Below, in pieces: positions 1 through 12,520 of a stretch of DNA of 64,000 nucleotides. The position numbers and the translations under genes were made by a program. The notes beneath the pieces were generated by a model. It searched no databases, had not been told where the DNA came from, and was given only the letters and a program-made list of their open reading frames with translations. Source of the DNA: Stictocephala bisonia (lineage: Eukaryota; Arthropoda; Insecta; Hemiptera; Membracidae). The DNA lies in NCBI GenBank assembly GCA_035578905.1, contig JAQJVL010001185.1, positions 62,001 to 126,000 of the forward strand, in the 5' to 3' direction. Numbering within the stretch: position 1 is the stretch's first letter; every line of letters begins with the position of its first letter.

Positions 1-330
1 AAGGATGATTAAACAGGTAAATATTGAGTAATGTTAGAGAAAGAGAGAGAATGTTTTATTTATTCAGTGGAAGTTTAGTTCGAATTATAAGTATAATACA
101 GTAAATGTCTCTCTGTCTGTGTATGCGTAAATCATGATATGTTTAAGAAACATAAATGAAACGAAATCTTTTGAATTGAACTAGGCATTAGTACAGAGTT
201 CTTATATTATTCAATAAATAGAGTGAAAATTACTGTGAGTTAGATACTGTAAACCTATTCACATAATATGGTTTTACTTTTACAGTTTAACCACTAATAT
301 TTATAGTTAAAGTTTATATACTGAAGCTGA

Positions 331-405
331 TAGTCAAGGACTCACGAGTACAGTGAGTAACGGGATTGACATGCAAAGAGTGCAGGGGTTTCCCCCTGTA
401 CAAAT
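331..405 (+). repeat. Dispersed hairpin module, copy 1 (degraded)
   Basis: This is the most diverged of three copies of a GC-richer module of about 75 bases; the others are at 21.97-22.05 kb and 62.1-62.17 kb. Shared features in order are an AGTCA-containing lead, a CGAG..CAGTGAG segment, a GTTGACACG-like segment and a TGCAGGGGTTTCCCC-like end. Here the terminal stem has decayed, but an internal CTCAC...GTGAG pairing remains. The element class is unknown. A short hairpin near the end would fit a Helitron terminus, but no CTRR end was confirmed. Confidence 0.4.
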
Positions 406-899
406 ATATTTTCGTGTGGAAAAGTTAGCGTATAACCTATAAAATATTATTATGCCTAAATATGTAGTCTAGATATTACTTGACGTTTACCAACTTGGCT
501 TTCTTGCATTACTCTTCATTCTGTGATAACAGCGCAGTTAATTAACACTGACATACGTCAACTGACAACACTTAATTGTGAGCAACACTCTCTTGAGAAA
601 CATCCTTCATTGCAACTGAAAAAGAGTTTTCTCTTTATTTCTTAAATCACTGGTTGTATATGTACATATAAATTAGCAAGGTTATAATTTAAATAGGTAA
701 TACTATACTTTGAAAATAAATATTATGAATATTATATCGGTGATAGTTGACGTATTATTTATTAAATAATATATACATATGTTCAGTAATAGTAATATAT
801 ACACTAAGTATTCTCAGTATTAGTAAAACACACATTTATGTGGTAAAATAAACAGAAATATTTTTTTTAATTAAAATATTTGCATATTATTATACTTAA

Positions 900-1215
900 T
901 AAAGGGACACTGGTGGCACAGTGCTGTAACCCAGCTACATGGGGACAAAGTGTTTGGGAGATTGTAGGCGATAGGTTGGATGCTCGGTCCTCTTAATACC
1001 GACATGGCGTCCGCTTGGTGGTTGCTATCGGCGTGGACACTACTAGAGAAGTCTGGGGTGTCCATGTTGGGTGGTAATCATTGTGCGGATGTTGTGTGGG
1101 GGAGATAACTGAGCATCAGGCTTGTCAATTAGCTGAAAATCAGACCAGCACTACGTGGTTCGGATTCCACGTAAAGCTGTAGGTCCCTTAGTTGCCCTGG
1201 CTGTTGGGCTATTAA
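900..1215 (+). mobile_element. SINE family A, near full-length copy
   Basis: This is the best preserved of six family copies in the window. It opens with an A-box-like TGGCACAGTGCTG, then the segment GCTGTAACCCAGCTAC. A degraded B-box-like GGTTGGATGCTCGG lies about 60 bases downstream. The body carries a TCTTAATACC block and a GAGAAGTCTGGGGTGTCC block. Near the 3' side is ACGTGGTTCGGATTCCACGT (1153-1172), a perfect 6-bp stem with an 8-base loop. An open frame on the opposite strand is accidental. It is inferred to be a tRNA-derived, polymerase III transcribed, non-autonomous retroelement. No family name is assigned. Confidence 0.65.
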
Positions 1216-2715
1216 TAAATTACCCTTTCTGAGGAACAGTTGAACTCAGTTAGTAACCAGACTACACTCATCTACACTCATCCTACACTCATAAAACCAT
1301 TCATATTCGCCTTAAAATACGCACAATGTTGTGTCGGCGTCTCATATGTAAGAATGTAAGAATGTAAGACAAACTATAAATTGTTTCCAACGACTCAACA
1401 TCATTAACTTGCAAGCTAAATTTCAGAATAAAAGTGGTTAATATACAAATCAGAAGATTGTTCTTTACTTTATATATTTTATTGAAATTAATGTCACATA
1501 GAATTCTCTGGTACACAGACAAGGTCTTCAAAATTTAGTTAAAAGGAAATTAAAGCTATGAACATAAAGTTATGTTGAGGGTTTCACTGTTTGATAGAAC
1601 ATTTAACGACTTTCAATAATTGACCGAAAAAATGTTAGAAACACTCAAGGTTTTTAATTCTTTTAATTGAAAAACAAATATGGCCGCTATTTTGGAACGG
1701 ATTATAGTAACGGGATGAATTTGGTTGTTGCGACATTTATATGGATAAGTGATAATAAATATCAACTCAAGCCGTTGAGTCGTTCTAAAGATATAAACTA
1801 CTTTTAGAAGAAACAAAATGTCGGATGTCTTGGTAAATAAGCAATTATGACATACCCTTAAATTTATTTTCTTTCTAAAAAATGGCTGACAGAATCAGTT
1901 TGTGAAATATGTAAGCGCATATAAGCTACACCCTATTTACTTTGAATATAACGCATAGAAACATCCTAGCTTATGAACGTTTAACAAGGTAAACGATATT
2001 TGAAATTATGAATTGTTATATTTTATATTTAAATCAATTTGTATAAAATATAGTAAAATAATGGAATATGGATAAATTACCATAATCATAAGTATACCAG
2101 CACACAAAAACAAGGACAAACGTTTTAATGAACAGCATGGGAGCGTTGTAAAATCAAATAAGTATAATTAATGAGAAAATGATAACAAGAAAAGTGTTTG
2201 ACCTTACAAAAGCAAAAATAAAACTAATTGTATAAATGAAATGGAAGAGGAAACCTCATGGAAATTAACAATTTTAATTCAACAATAATTCAGAATAACC
2301 ATAATAAAATACGAATTTAAACAAGAAGTCACACAGCAAAATGAAAATAATAGTTGGAAAAGAAAACAAACACGAGAAAATTATAAGGACTTTCAAATTA
2401 ATTCACTAATTTAACTAGGGATGAATCAGAAACAGTAATGTATACAGTTTAAATGAACTATTTCATCTAAAATAATAAAGCTACTATTAATTTATTTAAT
2501 AAAAATTACAATATTAAGAATTTTTCATCGAAATAACTGAAACATGTTATGGAATTGAAAGACGTTACTTCAAAGTACACTCTATCGGAGCTTCCCAGAT
2601 TTAAATTTTATAAAGTAAACAAAAGTAATGTCCTAGACGATTGGAATTAATGTAAATATGTTAGGTATAATAGGTATAATATGGTAGGTATAATGTTAGG
2701 TATATATAATATATT
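1216..2715. other. AT-rich DNA, no gene recognised
   Basis: AT-rich sequence with short chance open frames only (largest about 76 codons on the minus strand near 1301-1531). These show no recognisable domain or codon bias. A short direct repeat of TAGGTATAAT units lies near 2660-2710. Confidence 0.5.
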
Positions 2716-2945
2716 AGGGTGAAACCCTCCTATCTACATATACATCCCTTTTCGAAGGGAGGGATGCCAAATTAAAACACAGTTCTCCTCGCTGCTTACA
2801 CAAGCCTATTGTTGTTTTGTAAGCTTGTTGATCCAACGGCTTAACTTGATTTCCGAACCAAGGGAGCGGGACCGGCTAAAAATTCAGCCCGCTATGTGCG
2901 GCATTCCACCCTTAGCTCCAGCCTCTCTACTACTGTACGTGTTGT
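2716..2945 (-). mobile_element. SINE-like relic sharing the hairpin domain
   Basis: A GC-richer block in AT-rich surroundings. On the minus strand it contains CTCCCTTGGTTCGGAAATCA followed by AGTTAAGCCGTTGG (about 2824-2875). This is the same domain seen in SINE family A and in the SINE at 25.5 kb. A short inverted repeat (CATCCC..GGGATG, 2744-2766) lies toward its 3' side, and an A-run at 2947-2955 flanks it. No clean A and B boxes were found, so this may be a 3' part of a tRNA-derived SINE. Confidence 0.4.
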
Positions 2946-5900
2946 AATAAAAAAAAATTGGTACGACAACAATATATGTTTTTTATGTGTACGTCTGTTA
3001 AAATCTAAAAAAACATTAAAGGACAAATCATAAGTTACCAAAACATTATAACATATGATATATTGTAAATTTTTTATATCGAAGGTTGGTTAACTAATAT
3101 TTCAGGATGAAGATAAACAAATAAAACAATATATTCTATCATCGTCACAGTATACACAGAAAATGTTTGATTAGAGAAAATATGTTGTCAAAAATTATTG
3201 GATAGGGATGTTTAACAACCATGTTTGCTGTAAATATCTTAAGGAAAATTATCATTGTATCATAGTTTAGTTTAATTTTTAACACCTAACTTAATTACTT
3301 GTGTATACATTTCTATAAGGTATATTATTCGATTAAGTGTTGATACAAAAAATATACTGTAATTCATATAAAAAACAATAGATCTGTTGAAGTAACAAAT
3401 GTTAAACAGTCTGAAAATTAACTATTTTAATGTCGCATTATAAATTCGTTAAAATCTACGTTATAAGGGTTTGAAAGACCCTGATTAGATCAATTGGTGT
3501 TTGCACTGTTTTTTAATTGTTATCTTAAGATACAGATTATCTGTTCGGATGAACTTAAGATAACCATAAATTTAATGAGAATTAAACTAGAGAAGGCCAA
3601 GTGTAGACTTTGTTACCACGATCTACTGATTCATACAAAGAGAATTTATTGTCCCACTATCAGGGAATCTAAGAGAGATACACCTATTTGTGAAATATAT
3701 ACAGAAGCTTAGTGACGACCAACGGATCTTGTAAAACTATATGTACTTCTAAAACATATCTTAAACTGTTGTTCATATTTTTACTTTGAAAAATATTTAT
3801 CGTCTCGAGGGAAAAACACGTATATTCCTACTAATGACAATAAACTTTTCATTTACAAAATAAAGGGAGGTTATGAATTTATTTCCATCTTCAATTGCTT
3901 TTACTGGAGCTTGAAGAACTGAAAATATCCGAGTTTTAAAGAAAATAAATACTGTTCAGTCTCTATTTGAGGCATAAATAGTGTGAACAATGTAAAATAT
4001 AAACTGATTATTAAATATCAACCTCAAAACCTGCCGTTGTTACTTACGTTAATGGATTATTTACGATATGTTTGTTGCATTGGTTCCAAACGTTTCATTC
4101 ATGCTACTAAGTGCGTCCTCAGTGGTTTGACATCAGACTGGGCTATAAATGAATATCAGACAGAAGTTTAATATCAATGACATGAGCCACTCAAGGTTTT
4201 TAAGTTGAGTGAGGTCAAATGAAATCCAATCGAACCATAGCAAAATGTTCTGGACATGATATGTTTTAAGACATGTATAGTCACATATACAATACACTAT
4301 CCATACATGTATATTGGTAAAGTACATATACGGTGGTTTATATCCTCCTACCCATCCACTGAAGTACATTGAGACTTGTCATATTTATTAATTGGCCGAT
4401 TCATGTACTGTCAAAGGATCAATTTGACCTGATTACTGCCACTGATGATCATATACATATACATGAGGTGCACTTAAGCTATAAAGGAGTAAAATGGGCC
4501 TTTCAATAAGTAACTAGATCATGAAGGGACAGTCACGGGATGATGAATTTAATTAAACTTCCTCGACTATAAACTTATTCACTCTCACAACGAAGAAATC
4601 AAGGAGTTTCAAGCTAGCATGGAGGAGATATGATAGCTTTTAAAGACTATTGATCAAGGCTTGTTGGAACCATAGATTCCAGCTTAATTTGAAGCTTGGA
4701 TTGTTAATGTGTTCTTTCACCTAAAATCATCTTTTATAGACAAGGTTTGAATGAACACTTGACATTTCATCATGTAAGTAATATTTTGCGTCTTGAGCCA
4801 GAATAATTGCATAAGGAAGTTCAAGTCATGATAAATTTGGCATTCCTGGAATATCCGTATGCCCATATTTCGAGCCAAATTAATGTTATAAACTATTTAT
4901 TATAAATTCTAATGTCTTTGTTATTCTTCATCATCTGGAATGGTCAGTCCAAAGATTGGTTGGCAGCACATTTATTCATTCCCGTTCGCTTTCCTTTTTA
5001 TTCGTCCGTAGATTTTAAGCCCTGGATATTTCATAAAGTGATCCTGGTATTTCTCTATCTGTTTTTTTCATTATTACATCCCTCAAATATTACGTTTAGA
5101 AAACCTTTATGTCTCATTATATTAAAATACCTATATTACTTTAATTTTTATATTAGCAATAGATTTTGACAAGATTCGATTTTCACTCTCTCATTTGAGG
5201 ACCTCGTCGTTCGTTACCTTAACAATCTATTTTATTTGAAAATATACTTTAGAAAAAAAGAAGAAAAAAAGTAAACCTGTTTCTCATGGTGTTCTAAGAA
5301 TATATTGAAACTGACTAGATCTACAACATTGTATCCAGACTCTTAAATATTAAATGTTATATACAATGTCCTATAGAAAATAGTTTAGTTGTTACAATAT
5401 TATAACGAGATATATAACGATAATCCGTATTATAACATATTTGACTCTTAATTAAAATATTCCTTTCGTTTGTTTCACTAGTATCCAGAAATATGTTTAT
5501 TTGATATGACTGTATTTATTTAATGTTTCTTTTTAAGTAGCTCTAAGAAAAATAAAATCATTATTTAAGTGTAATAAAACGTTGTAAAAGAGATAACATT
5601 CACAAGTAATACGAACAAGTTTTCTTCGTTGATTTTAAGCACAGTAAATGTTTATTCATTACTATACATTACATTTTAATATATGTTTTAAAATCACGTT
5701 TTTATAAACAAATCTGCTAATAGAATTAATTAATTGTTCAGATTAAAAGATATTGGCACCATTATTTAAAACTATGCATGATATTTATTCAATTGTCTAT
5801 TCAAATAAACAATAAAGCATGTAGTTGAAAGATTATGAAATTATTTATTATTTGTGATGAAATTAAATATGAACTAGAAAGTTGAAATAGAAACTGAATC

Positions 5901-7124
5901 CTGACAGTAAAGTGATCACGTCACCAGTTTCTTACTGTTATTGCAAGTCTCAAATATCACATGACTCGTTCATAATTTATTTCTCTTTCCTCCACAGTGA
6001 GAAGTTCTTTAGTTTTCGTCATCGTTGTCTATGCATTGATCTAGCATGTTCAATATTCGAGAATTATAGAATATACATAATCTTTATTTCAATCATACAA
6101 GAAAATATAAATATACATTTTAATAGGATCCAATTTATAGTGTTTAAATAATATTGTTAATTAAACTATTAACAGATAATTTAGTAAGTATTTTCATCCA
6201 TACAAATATATTATTTTCCTGGGAACATTTAAAAAAAAATGTTTTTATCACTTAGTCAACGTTGTCATTTATTGTTTAGCACAAAGTTTCATAGCCTTAC
6301 TTGAAGATATTTGTTACTACTTCATTAAGCTTTTCTACGCTTTGTATGGATTTTTCACCAATCAACGGTGTTGCAGTCACCTCTTTGTTACGATAATTTC
6401 TTTAAACGTAGTTTTAATGATGAAGACACAATTCAAATATTTTAAATAAAGAAAAATATAAACAATTTCCCATTTACTCCAGTCCAGCTTTGTATCGACA
6501 AGGGACCAGTGGATTCCATATGATGTCTTGAGTGGACATTTTACCTCCATTTTCAAGCTACGACACTGTACATCACAAGAAAATTGTACATCACTAATAC
6601 TTTGTGTAGCATACTACTTAAAGAACGGTACAGCTGGTTTTATAGAACAGACAAATACAATTAAAGGATCTCTATATAGCCTATATGTCATGTAATACAC
6701 CCAATTATTTCCCACAAAGTTCATTTTATGAATGAAAAACAAAAGAGAGTAAGTAATTTAGGAATTAAACTGTAATATTGAACTAGTCACTCTGTGTCAT
6801 GCTTTAGATAACATTGTTCACAAATAAAAAAGGTTACTGGTTTATCTACTAAACATGGAATTTAAAAGGTTAAATTACCTTTAAGAAATTAAAAAAAATA
6901 AAAATCACAAGACGTGAAACCGAAATAATACTACCAAAAAGTTGATATTCCTACGTCGACACAAAAGTATTCATCATTTGGACTCCGATTGGAGATTTTT
7001 GAGTGAATATGAGAAGCAAATGGGAGTGAAGAGTGTAGTCTTATTTACTATTTACGTTTGACTGTTCCCTATAAAGAACTGTTTTTACTAATATCTGAAT
7101 AACCAGGGCTTCTATAGACATACA
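2946..7124. other. AT-rich DNA, no gene recognised
   Basis: About 4.2 kb with no convincing coding sequence. Open frames of 60-85 codons at 3494-3712, 4912-5169 and 5912-6151 are rich in Leu, Ile, Phe and Tyr, as expected for AT-rich noncoding DNA. A slightly GC-richer stretch at 4400-4860 could be an old transposon remnant, but no motif supports a family. Confidence 0.45.
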
Positions 7125-7200
7125 GTTTCATGTGGAATCCGAACTACTTAGTATATGATGACAAACTGATAAAACTGACAAACCTGACATTCAGCTCTAT
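7125..7200 (-). mobile_element. SINE family A, 3' fragment
   Basis: The minus strand reads GTAGTTCGGATTCCACATGA, preceded by sequence similar to the GCATCAGGCTTGTCAATTAG region of the copy at 0.9-1.2 kb. Only the part around the hairpin domain is preserved. The head with A and B boxes is missing. Confidence 0.5.
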
Positions 7201-7272
7201 AAAAAGTGAATAAAACTCAAACCAATCAACTACCCAGTACTCACCTTAAATACTAGCTTATAATTTACTTAT

Positions 7273-7300
7273 TCAATAAATAAACAGCTTTATTTATTGA
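7273..7300. repeat. Perfect 12-bp inverted repeat, 4-base loop
   Basis: TCAATAAATAAA and TTTATTTATTGA flank the loop CAGC. It lies about 75 bp left of the gag-like retroelement block. An AATAAA sits in each arm region. Function is unknown and chance formation in AT-rich DNA is possible. Confidence 0.6.
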
Positions 7301-7903
7301 TGATTCTGAACTTATCCCTCTAGCATAATGCTCTCATGAGGGATATACTATAAATAGTGAAAAATATAGTGCACAATTGAGACCCATCCCCCCACCAAAG
7401 CTGGAAAGCGTGCCAACTGGGGGATGGCTCAAAACAAGTCGAGCGATGGGATCACGGGTGGCAGTTGGAGGGTCCAAAATAAAACTCGGCAGCTGAGCAA
7501 AACTAATTTTATTTCAAGTTAAACAACATAAACTTGCAGGCAGAAGGCCACAACATTAATCCGCAGTTAAATAACTACAAGAAACACTAATATAACCAAG
7601 ATAATACAAAAACCACAAAAACACTTAACGCTACAAATACCAAAATTAACAATTAACAACTACATGGCCTATCTGCAGTTTAGCCTGAGACCCCCAAAAC
7701 GTAAGACAAATTTATTAACAATTTAAAAGTGACCAATTTAGGAACAATTTTGATAACCCCAAATAACCCCCGGCAATTTAGCCCCACATCCCATGATTCC
7801 ACCGAGGCCAGGGAGTAAGCCGGAATCCCTGGGCAGCTCCGAATTAGAAGTTAAGCAAAAGTACAATAATCCCCTTTTGGTGAAAGTTTAAAAATTACAC
7901 AAT

Positions 7904-8185
7904 TCAAAAAAAAATATAACGAGGTACCGTTCTAGTAAAAAGTCCCGTCCAAAACACCCCTACCCAATCTTCCACCTTGCGTTTACAAACCAACAACTCA
8001 TCACCAACCTCCAGTAGATCAGACCAATCCACCGCCGTACCCACGGACAACTGCTCCCGCAGCAACCTCCGGAGATTCAAAACATCACCCTCCGGAGTCA
8101 CACCACGCGACCTCAACTCAAAAATCAACTCCTCCTTTACCAGGAGGGCAACATTCTGCAGATAGGCCATCTCGAACGCAACAAA
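7904..8185 (-). pseudogene. Gag-like N-terminal fragment with SAP-type motif
   Basis: A minus-strand frame starting at MAYLQNVALLVKEEL contains ELRSRGVTPEG followed by a leucine-rich NLRRLLREQL. This SAP-like arrangement is typical of the start of gag in many invertebrate LTR retrotransposons. I prefer the internal Met (about residue 20 of the longest frame), because the preceding residues look like translated leader. The frame ends after about 87 codons with no nucleocapsid, protease or RT downstream, so the gene is truncated. Conserved ELLVCKRKVEDW follows the SAP-like part. Assignment is by motif memory only; an HMM search would settle it. Confidence 0.45.
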
Positions 8186-8572
8186 TCTCGTCAATTTACA
8201 AAGAACGACAACTCCAGGGTCCAAGACGAACTAAAACCCTCAGCCTACCGAGCCACTGCCGACCACCCCCATCCACCCATGAAACCCCATGGCTGTGTTT
8301 CCTGCCAACACTGTACAAGTTTATGGCCAGTTCCTAGGCCTAGGCCTAATAATCCATTGTTCATCACAATTTTTTTTCTTTACACTTTCCCTTGGATGTA
8401 TTTTGCTTTTTTTTCTCTGGTTTTTTTTATATACTTAGTATCAACCCCCAGCTCAGCCACCGGGAAAACAAGATGGAACGCACTGACCTGAGGACAGAAG
8501 ACTTCTACCCCAAAGATGTAGAGAGGGTAGCGGGCGACACTAGGCTCCAACATGGTCCTCAGGCCAGGCTAG

Positions 8573-8866
8573 CAGAGAAGATGGTCGACCATCCCCGGAC
8601 GGCAGGCCGAGGGAGAAAGTCCCACTCAAGGACCCTGGAGTTTTGGAGTCTCTAGCCGTGCATGTCTTGAAGCCTCTAGGCGTAGAAAACCAAATGATGG
8701 CCAACCTGACAGACAAAGGCTGGAACACGGAACGACCGAGTCCGAGCCAACGGCCACCAAAGTAAGCGAATCGCCGGGCACAAGCGGTCTCAGGCAGCCT
8801 GGCAGACCACGACGAAAAAAAAATGTACGGTCAAAACGACCCGGTACACAATGTAACGTTCACTAA
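8573..8866 (+). pseudogene. Stop-to-stop frame with AT-hook-like core, no ATG
   Basis: A plus-strand frame of 97 codons with no start codon lies in the GC-rich block, bounded by TAG at 8570 and TAA at 8864. Its translation is rich in Arg, Ser, Pro and Glu, and ends with SGLRQPGRPRRKKN. The PGRPRRKK core resembles an AT-hook. It may be part of a retroelement ORF on the strand opposite the gag-like frame, or an accidental frame in an LTR or leader. The A-run at 8814-8822 makes the reading frame fragile. Confidence 0.2.
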
Positions 8867-10391
8867 AAAGTATAAATATAAATCTGACAATAAAATTCTG
8901 TTAAGCATTAAAATTAAATTATATAAACAAATAACATTGATAATAGAGCTTTATTTACTTGAAAATAAGCTTAGAAACATGTGTTATCTAAACGAAAATG
9001 AATACCAGCTATAGCAAATATCCACATTTTTCGAGAATAAATAATACTGTTTGAACATCATGAAGAAACAGTATTTTTTAAATAAAAAATAAGGATATAT
9101 TATTTGAACAAAGATCACAGTGTAAACATATATTTGTGATAATAATAAACTTTATAATAAAAAAATCATAAATATCTACAGATTAACAAATAATTCGAAA
9201 ATCAATCTTTCCAATTAAAGACATAAGTATAAATTGTCATTACAAGTTTTCAAACATGTAATAAACAATTGCAGATGAACAAAATCTATCCTTCTAAATG
9301 TTGAAAACTTATTTCGTACCAAACTACCATATTGAAATTGTTATTTTAAAAACCAATGTTTAAGTTCACCGCGGGATGTTTTATAGTGGATTAAACATAA
9401 TTATGTTTATTTGTGAAATCCATTTGTCTACTTACCTATCCGCAGTTGGACTTACTATGAAAGTGTCCGAATATCAATTAATGGAGCTTGGTGTTTATTT
9501 GTAGCGATCAATCTTTTCATCAGACGTTTTATTTCGTTCTATTTATTTTCAAATAATTTATTTAAAATTATAAATTGATATACACAAACACATTTGCTAA
9601 TATTATCCATATAATAAAATATTACTTTTGAGATTCAATTAGAAATCCTTTATTAACTTATAGATTTTCAACTTTTGTTAGTACTATTTTTTAAATATAA
9701 AAATAGTTTATTAAGCTCACTATAGGACTACTTTAATGTCAAAATTATACATTAAAACATAACCGACTACTAATAAACAATTGAATGAAATACAATAATG
9801 AAAAACCATGAATATTTGTGATGAAAGTCATGTAATTCTCTTCTCTACATTTAGGTTAATATTGAGAAATCTATTTCCTTTATTTTCAGCTGACTATGGA
9901 TGTGCTCAGGTTGCATTGGTAAAATCTGTTCATCTCTAAACATATCACAAACCATCATCAGTAGATCTTTGAGTGTTTTTAGTGGTTCAGATAAGAGTTA
10001 AAAAAACTCAGCTTATAAAAAAAATAAAAAAAAACAATAAAAACAATGACAATATAACTATTTTGACGTCATATTGACAATTTCATGACTTTTTAACATG
10101 AATAAAATGACATATAGAAGATATGTTTTGTACAGATAACACTAAATTTATGTATGAATTTTCGGATTTAACATTAATATATTAACTATGCAAATTAGGT
10201 AGATAGAACCATTGATTTGGGTAGATAAAAACACAAGAATATAATATATTAAAACATTTTGCTATGGAAGGACATCAATTTAATTGTCATCAATAACATA
10301 AACAAAAGTCATCAAATAGGCAGATTTATGGGGAACTTATGTAGTTGTTTGTTTATTAATAAAGGACGGCCAAAATGTATCATCTTGTCGG
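8867..10391. other. AT-rich DNA, no gene recognised
   Basis: AT-rich sequence. Nothing beyond short chance frames and A-runs (10019-10045) was seen. Confidence 0.5.
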
Positions 10392-10545
10392 TACTATTAG
10401 TGCAGTGTTGTAACCCAGCTACTCGGGGACAACGTCTTTTGGTAACTGAAGGAAATAGGTTCTTTGCTCAGTCATCTTAATAACAATATGACGTCCACTC
10501 AATGGTTACTATTAACGTAAACACGTCTAGAGAATTGTGGAGTAA
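10392..10545 (+). mobile_element. SINE family A, 5' half
   Basis: It aligns by eye with the copy at 0.9 kb: GTGCAGTGTTGTAACCCAGC, then ACTCGGGGACAACGTCTTTT, AGGTTCTTTGCTCAG, TCTTAATAAC and TCTAGAGAATTGTGG. The hairpin domain is missing, so the 3' half has been lost or has diverged. Confidence 0.55.
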
Positions 10546-11939
10546 AGGTTTTACTTAAAACGTAACTTTTACCGAAGAAAGATAATATAAAAATATACCA
10601 TCAATAAATTGGCACTGATGTCCCAATTTGGTTTTGCAGCCAGTGATGTGTGGAAAAGCCTTAATAATCTCCTGTCAATCAGAAATGAAACCTTTTGATA
10701 TATTCCGGGCTTTCAATTTACGAACTGTGCAAATTTAATGTAAACACACACAAATGTTTATTTTTTAGATTTTCATGGGGATGTTGGTAAGTAAATTAAA
10801 TTATTTCACCTTTTATATATGATGTTTTAATATGAATTAGTCTTTTGTTTGGTTATAGTTTACAATATAATGCACGTTCACTTTTCCCTAGCACGTCAAA
10901 CTCTTATTAAAAATAAAAAATGTTTAAACAAATTTGTTGATATTTAATGTTGATTTTTATTTTTCTCGTGCAAACTTAGGCATTTCCAAAAACATACAGA
11001 ATATTTCCAATTTTATATTACAAACTTAGGCATATTGTTCATTAGGTCAAAAAAAACGTAAGCACACGATAACCTAGGACCTTTTTTTACGATTATCCTC
11101 TGTATGTGACCTTTACATTAAAATACATATCATTAAATTACTGCTTTTTTTACAGATATATAGCTTACAATTAAGTTATTTTTCAATGTATAAAGAAATA
11201 TGTGGTTTGTATCATCGAATATAAAATGTATCGTAAAGTTTAATTGATGTAATTTAATGAGAATTTAAAACAAGAAATTAATATGTCAATAAGTGATTTT
11301 ATCTTAGGTATGCTTGAAGAGCGTAATTATAAACTTGAAACACACTCATAATGAAAAGAATGAATAAATTTCAACATACTAACTAAACAATTGAAGAGCA
11401 ATCTTGAATGGACCCCAATTCATTACTCCAGCGGGCTGGCCGTTGAGAATGGCCGGTCTAAACGTGAGGGGAATAGAAACAGCTTCATGTCCACTGATAC
11501 CAATCAACAATGTAGCTAACACGTTCCAAACATCGTCTTTTTTATCGCTGTTTCTTTGTTTTATAAATATTTCAGTGACATGACAAGTTACTATCTTTAT
11601 ATGTAATTTTTGATATCATTGATTCATATCTTAAAAACTTTGTAATCCTTTCAGGTTTATTTAACTACTACACGTTTGCAAAAGATTCCCTCATAATTAA
11701 TAATAATAATAATAAAATAAAAATAATGATCAACATTAAAAATGAGAAAGAGGTTTTATTACAACAGGAAATAAAAAATTTCCTAAAATTTTAGTAGGAC
11801 ATCCTGAGAGTGTGAACTCAGAAAGCAAGAGATCGGATGTCAAGGAAGCAGGGTCAGAACTGTAATCAGAATAATAAAATTTTAGACTCACAAAAAATTA
11901 GGCCAATGAATGCTGATGTGGCGGAGAATCAGCAGAAGT
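10546..11939. other. AT-rich DNA with a small GC-rich pocket
   Basis: Mostly featureless. A short GC-richer pocket at 11410-11510 contains GGCCGTTGAGAATGGCC, an inverted repeat, but no recognisable coding sequence. An AAT microsatellite lies at 11697-11716. Confidence 0.45.
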
Positions 11940-12520
11940 TCCGGAGAGGAGGAGGTCCCACACATTACGAAAACGGGCCTATAGGGTGATCCGTAATAGG
12001 ACCACCGATAACAATTGGTTTTTCCGAAATCGTAGGCGTGTCCAGTGAGTAGCAAGGGAATGAGATATTAGGGAAAGAGTTGGGAAAGAAATAGGAGTCT
12101 GAGAAGAGATCTGTAAGTGTAGCACTTCGGGAAACAGACCAATAAGAGGGACTAGCAACTTGAGGTCCAACTACCTAGGCTTCGTCAACCAGCCCTGCAG
12201 AACAAACACGGGACGTGCTAGCAGGAGGACTTGGAGCCATAGTCCAACCCCTTGCGATATCAACCGCCAGAAGGACTTCACGAGCAGCCTATCCTGAATG
12301 GCAGGGAAGCCACTCCAGGGACTACAAGCGACTCCAGACCCAACCAGCTCACCTTACCCTGGGAGACAAGCGGATGCCGAATCCACTATGGCCCGTGGAC
12401 ACCTCATACTTGCATGAGACATAGAGTCCAGGGGTATGTTAACAGTTATTTAACACCTCCAGGGTTTAAGGGAAGTGAAAATATAAAATTTGTAGACGAA
12501 AGGAAATTTTTGTAAGGGTG
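11940..12520. mobile_element. Unidentified GC-richer block, probable old transposon
   Basis: About 580 bp with clearly higher GC than its flanks. Overlapping plus-strand frames (12215-12424 and 12252-12515, 69 and 87 codons) and a minus-strand frame (11979-12170) are present. None has a motif I can recognise. Base composition and sharp edges fit a decayed transposable element. An unrecognised host exon is a less likely alternative, because no frame is consistently open across the block. Confidence 0.3.

Larger units (their letters stand above)
7378..8866 (-). mobile_element. LTR-retroelement-like remnant block
   Basis: A clearly GC-richer block with sharp transitions to AT-rich DNA on both sides. 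On the minus strand it holds a leader, a gag-like N-terminal frame (7904-8185), a noncoding stretch with AATAAAATT near 7500, and a purine-rich run (GGTGGGGGGGATGGG, 7384-7398) that could be a polypurine tract. TTGGACCCT occurs both near 7473 and near 8218, hinting at related ends. Clear LTR pairs, target duplications and pol were not found. I read it as an internally deleted LTR element, probably minus-oriented, though a different class is possible. Confidence 0.4.

Noticed and set aside
3494..3712. A zinc-finger gene suggested by KCRLCYHDLL in a 72-codon frame
   Set aside because: There is only one CxxC, no following Cys or His pair at the right spacing, and the rest of the frame has AT-driven composition.
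4912..5169. A membrane protein suggested by a hydrophobic 85-codon frame
   Set aside because: Leu, Ile, Phe and Tyr richness is expected from AT-rich DNA, and there is no conserved motif, start context or neighbour.
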